Below are positions 51,511 to 60,011 of a stretch of 64,000 nucleotides of DNA, piece after piece (within the stretch, counting starts at the first letter, position 1; every line of letters begins with the position of its first letter). The position numbers were made by a program, and so were the translations under genes. The notes below the pieces were generated by a model. The model worked only from the letters and a program-made list of their open reading frames with translations. It did no database searches and was not told where the DNA came from. The stretch comes from an uncultured Candidatus Saccharibacteria bacterium (GTDB taxonomy: Bacteria; Patescibacteriota; Saccharimonadia; Saccharimonadales; HK-STAS-PATE-42), in NCBI GenBank assembly GCA_937871805.1, contig CALMQB010000002.1, positions 62,001-126,000 of the forward strand. Reading direction: 5' to 3'.

Positions 51511-52202
51511 ATGAAAGAAATGAAAAAATCAGCACGCTAACAGCAGGAGTTCTTGTAGCTTTAGCTATAGGTCTATTAGGTGGATACGGAATAGGAAATA
51601 GCGGTAAGGATGATTCAAAATCTGATCAGTCCCCTACTGCTTCAGTGTCTGAAGGGAAACCAGATACGAATACCAAAGCTGCTACGCTTAGAGTCAATCT
51701 AAATAACGCGCTTAGTGAGCACATTGAGCTAGCATCGCCAGCTTTGCGAGCAGTCTTTGATGGTTCTGAATCTGGAGCTGGCGTTACTGCTGCTCTAGAC
51801 GAAAATAGCGTTGCCATATCTGAAGCTATAGATAGCGTTTATCCAGGAAGCAAAGATGCATTCCTAGAGCTATGGAGAAACCATATTGGATTCTTCGTGG
51901 ATTACACTAAAGCCGCAAAAGCTAGTGACACTGCCGCTATGGATAAGGCAAGAGCCGACTTAGACGGATACTCAGACCAGGCTTCTACCTTCTTTTCAGA
52001 AGCTAACCCTAACCTTCCAAAAGAAGCAGTTAAGGATGGCCTAAAAGAACACTTGAGCCAAGTCATCCAAATTGTCGATGCTTACGGAGCCAAGGATTAC
52101 GCAAAGTCATATTCTTTATAGCGTATGGCAGACATGCATATGCAAATGTTTGGGGACACTCTTAGTGCGGCAATCGTAAAGCAATTTCCAGAAAAGTTCT
52201 AA
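51511..52202 (+). pseudogene. Secreted helical protein gene with a frameshift and an in-frame TAG
   Basis: ATG 51511 follows AAAGGAG. The frame fails after ATGAAAGAAATGAAAAAA; one more A in that A6 tract would give a signal peptide MKEMKKISTLTAGVLVALAI that joins the long frame (SEHIELASPALRAVFDG; ELWRNHIGFFVDYTKAAKA). The frame stops at TAG 52119 and continues in phase as RMADMHMQMFGDTLSAAIVK to TAA 52200-52202, which looks like a true C-terminus of this helical-repeat family (GD.L..AIVKQFP..F). Two lesions suggest decay, or sequence error. Confidence 0.6.
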
Positions 52203-52304
52203 CTTTAAGTTCAATTCAATAACTTAAAGCTAGCTACTGAAATCGGCGTCGGCTTCAGTTATGGAGTCCGACGCTAATTTATTAATAAATTAAGGAATTA
52301 TAAT

Positions 52305-52721
52305 ATGGAAAGAAATAAAATATATTTAGGGATTGCAGTTGCAGTGATCTTGGTGTTTGGAGTTGTGGTCGCAATGGGTGGAGGCTCGGACTCCAAGAAT
52401 TCTACAGTCGATAAAGCTAAAGGTAACGGAAACGAGATGTCTAAAGCTAAGACTGCAGAAAATAACACTGTTGCTATATCAAACTTTAAGTTTGCTCAGC
52501 AAAAGATCACTGTTAAAAAAGGAGCAACTGTAACCTGGAATAATGAAGACCCGGCTGAGCATAATGTGGTCTTTGACGATTCTTCAGCTGGAGAGGTCGA
52601 GGCCGGTAAACTAATTTCTAAAGGTGAATCTGTTAGCTTTACTTTCGACAAGGTGGGGATCTTTCCCTATCACTGCATACCGCATCCTTATATGACAGGA
52701 ACTGTCGAGGTGGTAGAATAA
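52305..52721 (+). CDS. Cupredoxin (plastocyanin/azurin-like), membrane-anchored
   Basis: 138 residues: an N-terminal membrane anchor (7-25), a Lys/Asn-rich linker and a cupredoxin domain with the full type-1 copper set H86 (EHNVVF), C124, H127 and M130 (YHCIPHPYM). Likely a copper electron carrier or copper-binding protein outside the membrane. Shine-Dalgarno AAGGA is upstream. It lies between the broken helical protein and a MarR regulator, which suggests a copper- or redox-responsive unit. Confidence 0.9.
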   Translation: MERNKIYLGIAVAVILVFGVVVAMGGGSDSKNSTVDKAKGNGNEMSKAKTAENNTVAISNFKFAQQKITVKKGATVTWNNEDPAEHNVVFDDSSAGEVEAGKLISKGESVSFTFDKVGIFPYHCIPHPYMTGTVEVVE

Positions 52722-52754
52722 TAAGTATATATTTATAACTTAAGCAACACTAAA

Positions 52755-53192
52755 ATGCCAGACATCAGTCAAATAACAACCTACCAGGCAGCAATGATAC
52801 AGTCTATTGCTCATCGCCAATTAGGCACAATGAAGAATAAAATCTTAAAGGATAAGGGACTCTCGATGATGCAGTGGGTTGTACTTGGATATGTTCATGA
52901 TTCTGGCGAAGAAGGGACACGGATTTCTGAGATAGCTGAAGCGTTAGGAACGACACTAGCGTTTATCACTAGTAATGTGAACATTTTAGAGTCCAGGAAC
53001 TTTGTAACTAAAGTTAAACATGAGCATGATTCTAGGGCTCGGCTAGTCTCTTTTAGGCCAGAGCAAGAGCAGCAGTTCCAAAAAATAGAACTGGAAGTTA
53101 GGGATGAACTTAGAAAGACTATATATTCTAAGGTGTCCAGAGAAGAACTTAATAATTACGTTAACACTCTATATAAGTTTGCAGATAAATAA
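52755..53192 (+). CDS. MarR-family transcriptional regulator
   Basis: 145 residues with a winged helix-turn-helix: LSMMQWVVLGYVHD, then TRISEIAEALGTTLAFITSNVNILESRNFVTKVKHEHDSRAR split over helix and wing (IAEALGTTLAFITSNVNILE; KVKHEHDSRARLVSF). It has no extra domain. It follows the cupredoxin gene by 33 bp and probably regulates this small cluster. Confidence 0.85.
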   Translation: MPDISQITTYQAAMIQSIAHRQLGTMKNKILKDKGLSMMQWVVLGYVHDSGEEGTRISEIAEALGTTLAFITSNVNILESRNFVTKVKHEHDSRARLVSFRPEQEQQFQKIELEVRDELRKTIYSKVSREELNNYVNTLYKFADK

Positions 53193-53211
53193 TGATACTA
53201 ACCAAGAAGTT

Positions 53212-53613
53212 ATGAATAAAGATAAAAATAAAAATTCAAGTACCGAAGCTTATATTCCGGGAGTATGCAATATCAACAAAGAAGAGATTGCATACCGAAA
53301 AAAAGTTGGGGCCTACGGAAAGGTAATAAGCTTAGTCCTGGCAACAATGCTGGTTCTGCTAGATGCTAGTCATATATTACGAGTTTTGCTATTTTTTCCA
53401 TTTGTAATTAGTGCACTTGGCTTTTTGCAGGCTCAAGAAAAGTTTTGCGTGAACTATGGAGCCAACGGTAAGCAAAATGCTAAAGATGGCGGGAAAATCA
53501 CTAAGATTAAAGATAGCTTAAGCTTAAAAAAAGACAAGAAAAAAACTCAAGAAATTTATATTAAAGCCATAACTATAGCAACCCTCTCTACAGCGATCGT
53601 GATTATTATTTAA
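53212..53613 (+). CDS. Conserved small membrane protein
   Basis: 133 residues from ATG 53212 (a longer frame starting at 53104 overlaps the MarR gene and is not preferred). Three hydrophobic segments (about 40-55, 60-80, 115-133). GVCNINKEEIAYRKKVGAYGK and FLQAQEKFCVNYG carry paired cysteines found in an uncharacterised family. It is the last gene of the cupredoxin-MarR cluster and ends 2 bp from the convergent DUF998 gene. Confidence 0.6.
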   Translation: MNKDKNKNSSTEAYIPGVCNINKEEIAYRKKVGAYGKVISLVLATMLVLLDASHILRVLLFFPFVISALGFLQAQEKFCVNYGANGKQNAKDGGKITKIKDSLSLKKDKKKTQEIYIKAITIATLSTAIVIII

Positions 53614-53615
53614 AC

Positions 53616-54278
53616 TTACTTTAGTCTAGAGTTTTCATAGACTTTAGATAGCCCAAATAGACTATACAGGCCAAACGAAATTAACCAGACAGTTTGTGGG
53701 TATGCAATTGCTCTCTCTAAGCCTCCAAAACCTAGCCCGAGATAGACTCCGTTAGTTAGTAGTGGGATTAAACTTAATGCCAGGAGACCGACGGTAGTAG
53801 ATAGATATTTTAAGAACTTATTAAAGTTAAGCTCCTTAGAGTTTGCTAGAAGTACAAAACCTAGGTTTCCAAAGATGAAGGCTAGAGCTGCTCCAGAAAC
53901 GTGAAGTAGGCCGATGGTATTTTCTGGAAAGAAGCCTGCTAACGAAGTCCCAATACCGCTGAGCGTCATCGATACTACTCCAAATATAAACAATCTAGAC
54001 TTTTGACCACCATAACTTTTTAATAGAAATAGCGCTCCTAAAAAAGTGGTCACTCCAACGATAATAAACGAGGCGTTCATTAAAAGATATTCTGGAGAAC
54101 AGACTTCCCTGCCACTATAGATTCCACAAACCGTATTGCCGAGGTCACTAATGGCGTTTTCTTTTAGGCTGAAGCCAGACTTAAATTTAAACCCTGCGTA
54201 AACCTGCACTAAAAAATATTGGAGGTTTGAGATCCAGAAAATGGAGCTTATTCTAGATAGCTTATTATTTTGGATCAT
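53616..54278 (-). CDS. DUF998-type membrane protein
   Basis: 220 residues with six or seven membrane helices. ENAISDLGNTVCG matches the conserved ISDLG of DUF998, and MNASFIIVGVTTFLGALFLL and GIGTSLAGFFPENT follow the family layout. Function of the family is unknown. One motif copy (near 53766) restores the usual spacing of that motif after about 3.7 kb without any. Confidence 0.7.
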   Translation of the reverse strand: MIQNNKLSRISSIFWISNLQYFLVQVYAGFKFKSGFSLKENAISDLGNTVCGIYSGREVCSPEYLLMNASFIIVGVTTFLGALFLLKSYGGQKSRLFIFGVVSMTLSGIGTSLAGFFPENTIGLLHVSGAALAFIFGNLGFVLLANSKELNFNKFLKYLSTTVGLLALSLIPLLTNGVYLGLGFGGLERAIAYPQTVWLISFGLYSLFGLSKVYENSRLK

Positions 54279-54313
54279 TTTAGATTTTAGAGCCGATTGT
54301 ATAAATTCTAGTA

Positions 54314-54390
54314 TGGTAGCGGTGAGTGGAATTGAACCACTGACCTCAGGCTTATGAGTCCTGCGCTCTAACCAACTGAGCTACACCGCC
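54314..54390 (-). tRNA. tRNA-Met (anticodon CAT)
   Basis: 77 nt including an encoded CCA. Acceptor stem GGCGGTG/CACCGCT with a G-T end pair, D-arm TAGCTCAGTTGGTTAGAGC, anticodon loop CTCATAA, T-arm AGTGGTTCAATTCCACT. There is an A-G mismatch at the base of the anticodon loop. The absence of the C1-A72 mismatch and GGG/CCC stem argues against initiator; elongator Met or lysidine-type Ile cannot be separated by eye. Confidence 0.92.
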
Positions 54391-54491
54391 ATATAGAACC
54401 AAAAGTTAAACTTAAGCTAAAATTATAGCACATTTTATATACCCTAGGCTGGTTAAACTATTGATTTTTATGCTAGAATTACAGATTGTAA

Positions 54492-54566
54492 TGGGACGTG
54501 GCCTAATGGTATGGCAACGGTTTTTGGTGCCGGAGGTTGCAGGTTCGAATCCTGCCGTCCCAGCCA
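54492..54566 (+). tRNA. tRNA-Gln (anticodon TTG)
   Basis: 75 nt with encoded CCA. Acceptor TGGGACG/CGTCCCA with the U1-A72 pair and G73 discriminator usual for tRNA-Gln, D-arm GCCTAATGGTATGGC, anticodon loop TTTTGGT (TTG), T-arm GCAGGTTCGAATCCTGC. A strong terminator follows 18 nt later. Confidence 0.93.
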
Positions 54567-54583
54567 AATTGCACATCAATATT

Positions 54584-54613
54584 AAAGACCGGGTTCTATG
54601 GCCGGTCTTTTCC
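54584..54613 (+). terminator. Terminator of tRNA-Gln
   Basis: AAAGACCGG and CCGGTCTTT form a perfect 9-bp stem with a 9-nt loop, followed by TTCC. It sits 18 nt after the tRNA CCA end. Confidence 0.85.
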
Positions 54614-54666
54614 TTACCTGACAAATATTCACAAAATTGCTTAGCCGCCGATTGGTGGGCCTAAAG

Positions 54667-54747
54667 TTACTTTTTGAGCTTGAGTTTAAGTAACTTTTTG
54701 ATTTTTCTTTTTCTGCTGGCGCTGTGCCAGTTCTTGTGTTTTGCCAT
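54667..54747 (-). CDS. 26-aa highly basic peptide, possible tiny ribosome-associated protein
   Basis: ATG 54745-54747 (minus strand) to TAA 54667-54669 gives MAKHKNWHSASRKRKIKKLL plus KLKLKK. More than half the residues are Lys, Arg or His. The start MAKHKNWHSASRKRK resembles no random frame, and such short basic peptides are common among small ribosomal proteins. It lies between the tRNA-Gln terminator and the AlkD gene. Confidence 0.5.
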   Translation of the reverse strand: MAKHKNWHSASRKRKIKKLLKLKLKK

Positions 54748-54811
54748 AATGTAATTAGTTTAATTTTATCTAGTAACTATTCTACCATAATTTTGATGTT
54801 AAACTTAAGCC

Positions 54812-55588
54812 ATGAATGCTGGAGACGTTAGGAAAGGGTTGCTGAAGTTTAGCTCTGAAGATAGGGCTAAGAAGAATGCCTACTTTTTTAAAACTGGAAT
54901 TGGGCAGTATTCTGAAGGCGAAATATTTATTGGCGTGCGGACTCCTCAAATTAGACTTGTCGCCAAAGAATTTATTGATTTAAGTTTAAGTGAAGTTGGC
55001 AAATTGTTTGAATCTGAAGTTCATGAAGAAAGATTGACGGCGGCAATCCTCTTAACTTTTAAATATCATAAATATCCAGAACAAAGAGAGGCTACTTACA
55101 GTTTCTATTTGGATCTTTTGATAAATGGGACGACGAGCCAAACTCCAGAAGATTTTAGTCTGAAGGGAGGAAGATCTGGAATTGATAATTGGGATATCGT
55201 CGATGTTTCAGCTCATAAGATTGTTGGCAGGCATCTGGCTAGTACAATGGGAAGCAAAGATCGAGAGATTCTGTATCAACTAGCAGCGAGTTCGGAGCTC
55301 TGGCAAAACCGAGTGGCAATTGTGGCAACTTGGTGGCTGATTACTAAAGAACTTCATTTTATAGAGACTTTAAAGTTAAGTAAGATCTACATGGATCATC
55401 CGCACGATTTAATTCATAAAGCTAGTGGCTGGATGCTGCGGGAGGTTGGTAAAAAAGATTTAGCTACTCTGACCAACTTCTTAGATGCAAATGCAACGCA
55501 GATGCCCAGAACGATGTTACGTTATGCAATTGAGCGCCTTCCTAAAGAGACTAGAAAAAAATACCTAGCATTAACAGTCAGGATTTAA
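54812..55588 (+). CDS. DNA alkylation repair protein (AlkD-like)
   Basis: 258 residues of an all-helical HEAT-like protein. FKTGIGQYSEGEIFIGVRTPQIR, GRSGIDNWDIVDVSAHKIVG and WQNRVAIVATWWLI are typical of AlkD/AlkC, which excise N3- and N7-alkylpurines. LIHKASGWMLREVGKKD holds the Trp/Arg/Asp region of the active site. A motif copy lies directly upstream of the ATG. Confidence 0.9.
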   Translation: MNAGDVRKGLLKFSSEDRAKKNAYFFKTGIGQYSEGEIFIGVRTPQIRLVAKEFIDLSLSEVGKLFESEVHEERLTAAILLTFKYHKYPEQREATYSFYLDLLINGTTSQTPEDFSLKGGRSGIDNWDIVDVSAHKIVGRHLASTMGSKDREILYQLAASSELWQNRVAIVATWWLITKELHFIETLKLSKIYMDHPHDLIHKASGWMLREVGKKDLATLTNFLDANATQMPRTMLRYAIERLPKETRKKYLALTVRI

Positions 55589-55765
55589 ATCATACTTAGC
55601 TGAAGCTCTGTATACCTATTATTTAAAAGAGAAGTCTTAAATTAATAAATTTTTTAGCGCGCGTATCAGATTGTTGTAAATGAGTCTGAAGAAATGTTAA
55701 TCAAAATATATCTTTTTCTCAATTTATCTTCAGATATGTGGAGCTGAACGAAGAGAATAGCTGCT

Positions 55766-55804
55766 AAAAAGACCCTTGCCTCTTTAAGAGACTAGGGTCT
55801 TTTT
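55766..55804. terminator. Bidirectional terminator
   Basis: AAAAAGACCCT and AGGGTCTTTTT pair over 11 bp, with an inner CTCTTTAAGAG palindrome. It serves the AlkD gene on the plus strand and the convergent surface-protein gene on the minus strand. Confidence 0.85.
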
Positions 55805-55824
55805 GGTTAGAGGATATTATATTT

Positions 55825-57915
55825 TTATTTTTGTGATTTTAACTTCATTTCACGCTTATCGTAGACCTCTTTCATAAGGTAACCTGCAAGACTTAGTGTT
55901 GCAACACTAACAATTATTGCTCCAACAATAGCTCCGGTTTTTGGAGCCCCGATAGCTTTACCAAGATTTAGAGTGCTAACTGCGCAATCATCTTCTAGTT
56001 TAGTGCCACCGGCACAGTTGTTAGGAGTAGAATCATTATCTGGGTTTCCTGATGAAATTATTTCGGCAAGATTAGTTATTTCTGGAGTAGCATCTTTGAC
56101 CCTGAAGCTTAGATCTAAAGTTACTGTTTCATCAATTTCGATCTTTGGAATTTTCCACTTCATATCGCCAGGAGAGAATGTTCCGATACTAACTGTATTG
56201 CTAACATATTCAAGCTTTTCTGATGGCTTATCTACAACCTCAACATTTTCAACCGTATCAGGACCACTATTTGTGACAGAAATTTTGTAGTTCACAATGT
56301 CGCCATTTTTGACTACTTGTGGTGCATCAATAACTGTTTTTACAAGGCTTAAGTCAGATGAAAGTTCAGCTGGAAGTGAGTAATCCAGGACTATATTTGT
56401 CTCAATATTTGCCCACTCATCCATATATCTTGCATCTCCCCACGTTTGACCCTGAACATTGGTGTCAGTAAAGAATGGATTACAGTTGGCATCTACGTTA
56501 GCTTCGCCATCTTCACCCATGCCCTTCCATCCGTGCTTTCCACCTGAGCTACTAACTTTGTTTGCCTGAAGCTGATCTATACCAGAACATCTATTTGGTA
56601 CTAGGTCTTTAAGTGCCGTATCGTCCCAAGATATTTTATCTCTGTTCTCCAAAGGTCCGTTAAGCCTATTGATTTCTATTCCCTGACCTCTGTGTTCAAC
56701 GTCTCCATTTACGAAGTGGATTTCTGCAAGTTTATCTAGCTTAATCTTAAAATTTACTGTTTGGTTATTTGGGATTGGGTTGCCCTCTTTGTCTACTCCT
56801 GCGTACTCGTAAATGTTTTCTCCTGATGTAACCGGGACACTTTCTGTAAAGTCTGTTGGTCCGTTAAATTCATTGTCTCCGTTGGCATCGATTTCAATCT
56901 TTGCAGTTCCTGCATAACCAGTAACGTTAAACTTAATTGTTCCAGTTCTTACGCCTGTGTCCGGGGTTGTTTTTACAAACTTTACGCCATCAATTTTTGG
57001 AGTTTTAATTGGATTATTGATCCATTCAGTTTCATCTCTCCAGTTTACTGCGTTTTCTGGTAGGTCAGTTGCTGGGGGCTCAAAGAATAACTTATATCTA
57101 TTGCCACACTGTTGCCTTGTTTCTGTGAGGTCTCTTATTGGCATACCCACCCCAACATCTTGTCCATCTTTACTTTGATATACGGGAGTACAAGTATTGG
57201 CAGAGACCAGGCCATAAGGGTTTGCAAAAAATGAAGAGTAAATACCATTGAAGTCTCTGTACTTTGCATTATATTGATACCCTTCCTCAGATACATACCA
57301 AAAATTTATATCACTATTACCAGGATTGAAAGGTTCAACTCCATATGTACCAGCTGAAGTTGGCCATACTTGATGCATGAAATAGCTTTCAGTCCATATT
57401 CTGCCCTTTTTTTCAGTTGCCCCGCTCATTACCTTTGCTGACCAGCTAAAATCTTCACCTTGGCCGTCAGTAACTCCACCAGGATTCGATCTAAATCTAA
57501 TGAGCCAAACACCGTCCTTATTGCTACTCATTCCATTAAACTGGGTACCACAGTCAGTGGCGAGAGGTGCAGTTATTGGGATACTACATGTTTGAGTCGG
57601 TGTATCACCTGAATCAGGCTTATAGACCTCTACCAAGGATGGTAGTGCGGCAGGGTTTTCTGGAGTATGCTTCCTTACTTTTGTAAACTGGGCATCCACT
57701 GTTTCACCCGCTTTGACGTAAAGGCGAACTGCATTCCACTCATTAGATACCGTCGTCCCAGGTTTATTCGCTGCTGCAGATGTATCATTTGAAATTAATG
57801 ATGAGCCAATCAACATTAATACAAGAAAAGATGTTGCCGAAATTGCTATTTTTTGAAAGTTCTTTAAAGTTCTCGCTCTTAGTGTGCTATTGGTTTTTAT
57901 GTGACTTAATTGCAT
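55825..57915 (-). CDS. Large surface protein with DUF11 domain and sortase-like PKTG end
   Basis: 696 residues. Signal/membrane segment about 23-43, a long external region with Ca-binding-like stretches (IEIDANGDNEFNG), then a DUF11 repeat (SDLSLVKTVIDAPQVVKNGD, DTVENVEVVDKPSEKLEYVS). The C-terminus has APKTG (657-661), a hydrophobic helix and a Lys/Arg tail, which is the layout of a sortase substrate with an xPKTG variant. No sortase gene is in the window. Paired cysteines may form disulfides. Probably a surface or appendage protein. Confidence 0.8.
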   Translation of the reverse strand: MQLSHIKTNSTLRARTLKNFQKIAISATSFLVLMLIGSSLISNDTSAAANKPGTTVSNEWNAVRLYVKAGETVDAQFTKVRKHTPENPAALPSLVEVYKPDSGDTPTQTCSIPITAPLATDCGTQFNGMSSNKDGVWLIRFRSNPGGVTDGQGEDFSWSAKVMSGATEKKGRIWTESYFMHQVWPTSAGTYGVEPFNPGNSDINFWYVSEEGYQYNAKYRDFNGIYSSFFANPYGLVSANTCTPVYQSKDGQDVGVGMPIRDLTETRQQCGNRYKLFFEPPATDLPENAVNWRDETEWINNPIKTPKIDGVKFVKTTPDTGVRTGTIKFNVTGYAGTAKIEIDANGDNEFNGPTDFTESVPVTSGENIYEYAGVDKEGNPIPNNQTVNFKIKLDKLAEIHFVNGDVEHRGQGIEINRLNGPLENRDKISWDDTALKDLVPNRCSGIDQLQANKVSSSGGKHGWKGMGEDGEANVDANCNPFFTDTNVQGQTWGDARYMDEWANIETNIVLDYSLPAELSSDLSLVKTVIDAPQVVKNGDIVNYKISVTNSGPDTVENVEVVDKPSEKLEYVSNTVSIGTFSPGDMKWKIPKIEIDETVTLDLSFRVKDATPEITNLAEIISSGNPDNDSTPNNCAGGTKLEDDCAVSTLNLGKAIGAPKTGAIVGAIIVSVATLSLAGYLMKEVYDKREMKLKSQK

Positions 57916-58094
57916 TGTCTTAATCTTAGATTCTCCCTTTGAATATTTAACTTAAACGGTTTAACTATTTATCCAGTGTATAGACTTAGATAACTAAAGT
58001 CTATAGCACCGAATAAAACATTGTCAAACCAGTTATGCTTTTTAACTAGTTAGTGGTTATTTTGACTTTGAACTTAACAACCTCTACCTCATAT

Positions 58095-58124
58095 AGATCC
58101 TGAAACGAGTTCAGGATGACAAAG
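58095..58124. repeat. REP-like palindrome
   Basis: AGATCCTGAAACGAGTTCAG followed by GATGACAAAG, the cleanest single copy of the intergenic family, near the OpgC-like gene. Confidence 0.8.
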
Positions 58125-58180
58125 TGCAGAACTTAGGATAGTGGGATGCAAAATGCTCTTTTTGGTAGAATCTAGGTTCT

Positions 58181-59335
58181 ATGATTAAAAAAAATGCTGA
58201 TGGAAAGTTATCCTCAAAAAAAGCAGACAAGAGGATTCTTAGTTTTGACTTAATAAGAGGCTACTTTATCTTCATGATCTTGATTGACCACTTAAGGCGT
58301 TTTTTTGGAGTATATGAAGTTTTTACAGGCAGAGGCGCACAATGGGCATCAGCTGCGGAGGGCTTCTTTTTTGTATCTGGGATTATGCTCGGAATGGTCA
58401 GAGGCCGAAAGATGATTAACCATAAGTTTTCTTTAGTTGTGAAGAAGTGCTGGGCGAGAGCCTTCAAGCTTTATATTTGGGCAGTCGGCTTAAGCTTTAC
58501 ATTTACTGCCCTTGCTAAGATTTTTGTTAATAACCCAGGGCTAAAAGACATCGAAAAAGTTTACCCCGATAACCTTAGCCTAGTTAAAGACACCCTACTT
58601 CTTAAGTTTAACTACGGCTGGGCAGATTTTTTGAGTTTTTATGCAATTTTTCTGTTTATTACTCCCTTAGCAATTTGGATGCTCCGTAAAAAGCTGTGGC
58701 ACATCCTACTAGGCTTAAGTCTAGTAGTTTGGATTCTCGGCACCGGAATGAAGAGTGATCTTATTGTTGTTCAAAGTTGGCAAATTCTATTCTTCGGTGG
58801 AATGATTATTGGTTTTTACAGAAAAGAGATTGAAGCTTGGATATCTAGATTGCAGCCAAAAGTTAAACTTTGTTTAACAAAAGTTATCTATTCTTTAAGT
58901 GCGTTAACCCTAATAGCAAGTGTTTACTTCACGACGATCGCTAAAGAATATTCTAAAAGCTCGCAGTTCTTAACGAACCTTTTAAATCTAGATTGGGCGA
59001 ATAACTTCTGGCATCAGAACCTGGAGAAGTTATTTCTGAAGAGCACTCTGCCTCCGCTTAGGCTTCTTGTTTTCTTACTGTGGTTTAGCGCGCTATATAT
59101 GTTAGTTAACAAATTCGAACTTAAGATTAAAAAATGGTTAGGTTGGCTACTTTTAGAATTTGGCCAGAGTTCACTTTATGTTTATATTGTGCACGCGGTA
59201 TTACTTTTTGGTTTAGATTTAATTATCCCAGATGGCCAGTTTTGGCTAGTTAATTTTCTGATTAATACTAGCTTCGTGCTGGTCATTTGGTTAATGGCGA
59301 AAAAGAAGTTTCTATTCAAAGTAATACCCCGTTAA
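58181..59335 (+). CDS. OpgC-like / acyltransferase-3-type membrane protein
   Basis: 384 residues with about ten membrane helices. ILSFDLIRGYFIFMILIDHLRRF and EGFFFVSGIMLGMVRGR match the OpgC/acyltransferase group that adds succinyl or acetyl groups to surface glycans. It could decorate the polysaccharide produced by the genes at 5-12 kb; the acyl donor is unknown. One motif copy is internal (near 58603). Confidence 0.75.
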   Translation: MIKKNADGKLSSKKADKRILSFDLIRGYFIFMILIDHLRRFFGVYEVFTGRGAQWASAAEGFFFVSGIMLGMVRGRKMINHKFSLVVKKCWARAFKLYIWAVGLSFTFTALAKIFVNNPGLKDIEKVYPDNLSLVKDTLLLKFNYGWADFLSFYAIFLFITPLAIWMLRKKLWHILLGLSLVVWILGTGMKSDLIVVQSWQILFFGGMIIGFYRKEIEAWISRLQPKVKLCLTKVIYSLSALTLIASVYFTTIAKEYSKSSQFLTNLLNLDWANNFWHQNLEKLFLKSTLPPLRLLVFLLWFSALYMLVNKFELKIKKWLGWLLLEFGQSSLYVYIVHAVLLFGLDLIIPDGQFWLVNFLINTSFVLVIWLMAKKKFLFKVIPR

Positions 59336-59398
59336 ACTATCTTAGGACTTATTTTTCATTATTCTAGGATTAGCTCAGAATGATGGCCGAGCCTATAT

Positions 59399-59992
59399 CT
59401 ACTTAGTTCTCATAATTTTTGATCTCCAGCGATATGTGGTTAGTAGAAATATAGCAAAAATAAGAATCCATAGAATGGAGTAAGATGCTGTGAGTAGATT
59501 ATATTTTTCTAAGGCAACAAGGATTAAGCTTAGCTTTAGAACAAGGAGATAGTAGCTTGTTAAGGATTCAGAATACGGCTCGTTTCTTGTTTTCCTAAAT
59601 GTTGGGATGAATGAAGCGACCTCTGCAATAGTTACAATAGATAATGAAAGAGTTGGGTACTTGCCTAAGATCAAGAAAGAAGCTGCTCCTATAATTGCTA
59701 TTGTTAAAAAAATCTTATCTGTTGGAATGACATCTTTAGTTCCAAACTTAAAGCAGTAGAAAAGAATTACTCCATTAACAACTGCTCCGATTAGAGTCGG
59801 AATGGCACCAACCCCTCCCCCGCCAGCTAGTTGAGTAAGGCCAACAGTAATAGTTATCAAAAAAATACTTATCCAGGTGTAAAGGTGGGGCTTATTTTTA
59901 CCCCTAAACATGTCGACCAGGTAAGGAATGTATGCAACGAGAGAAACTATACTTGCTAAAGCCGATGCAATGATCTTAATTTCTTGAGTCAT
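59399..59992 (-). CDS. PQ-loop/SWEET-like membrane protein
   Basis: 197 residues with about six or seven membrane helices. SLVAYIPYLVDMFRGKNKPHLYTWI has the PQ-loop-type pattern (Y-x-P-x-x followed by KPH.YTW), and a similar segment recurs near residue 125 (VASFIPTFRKTRNEP). This internal duplication is typical of SemiSWEET/PQ-loop transporters. Substrate unknown. Confidence 0.65.
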   Translation of the reverse strand: MTQEIKIIASALASIVSLVAYIPYLVDMFRGKNKPHLYTWISIFLITITVGLTQLAGGGGVGAIPTLIGAVVNGVILFYCFKFGTKDVIPTDKIFLTIAIIGAASFLILGKYPTLSLSIVTIAEVASFIPTFRKTRNEPYSESLTSYYLLVLKLSLILVALEKYNLLTASYSILWILIFAIFLLTTYRWRSKIMRTK

Positions 59993-60011
59993 GCTTAGCT
60001 AAGCTAAGTTC

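Noticed and set aside
53104-53613. A longer start for the small membrane protein
   Set aside because: It would overlap the MarR gene by 89 bp; the ATG at 53212 gives a normal start just after that gene.
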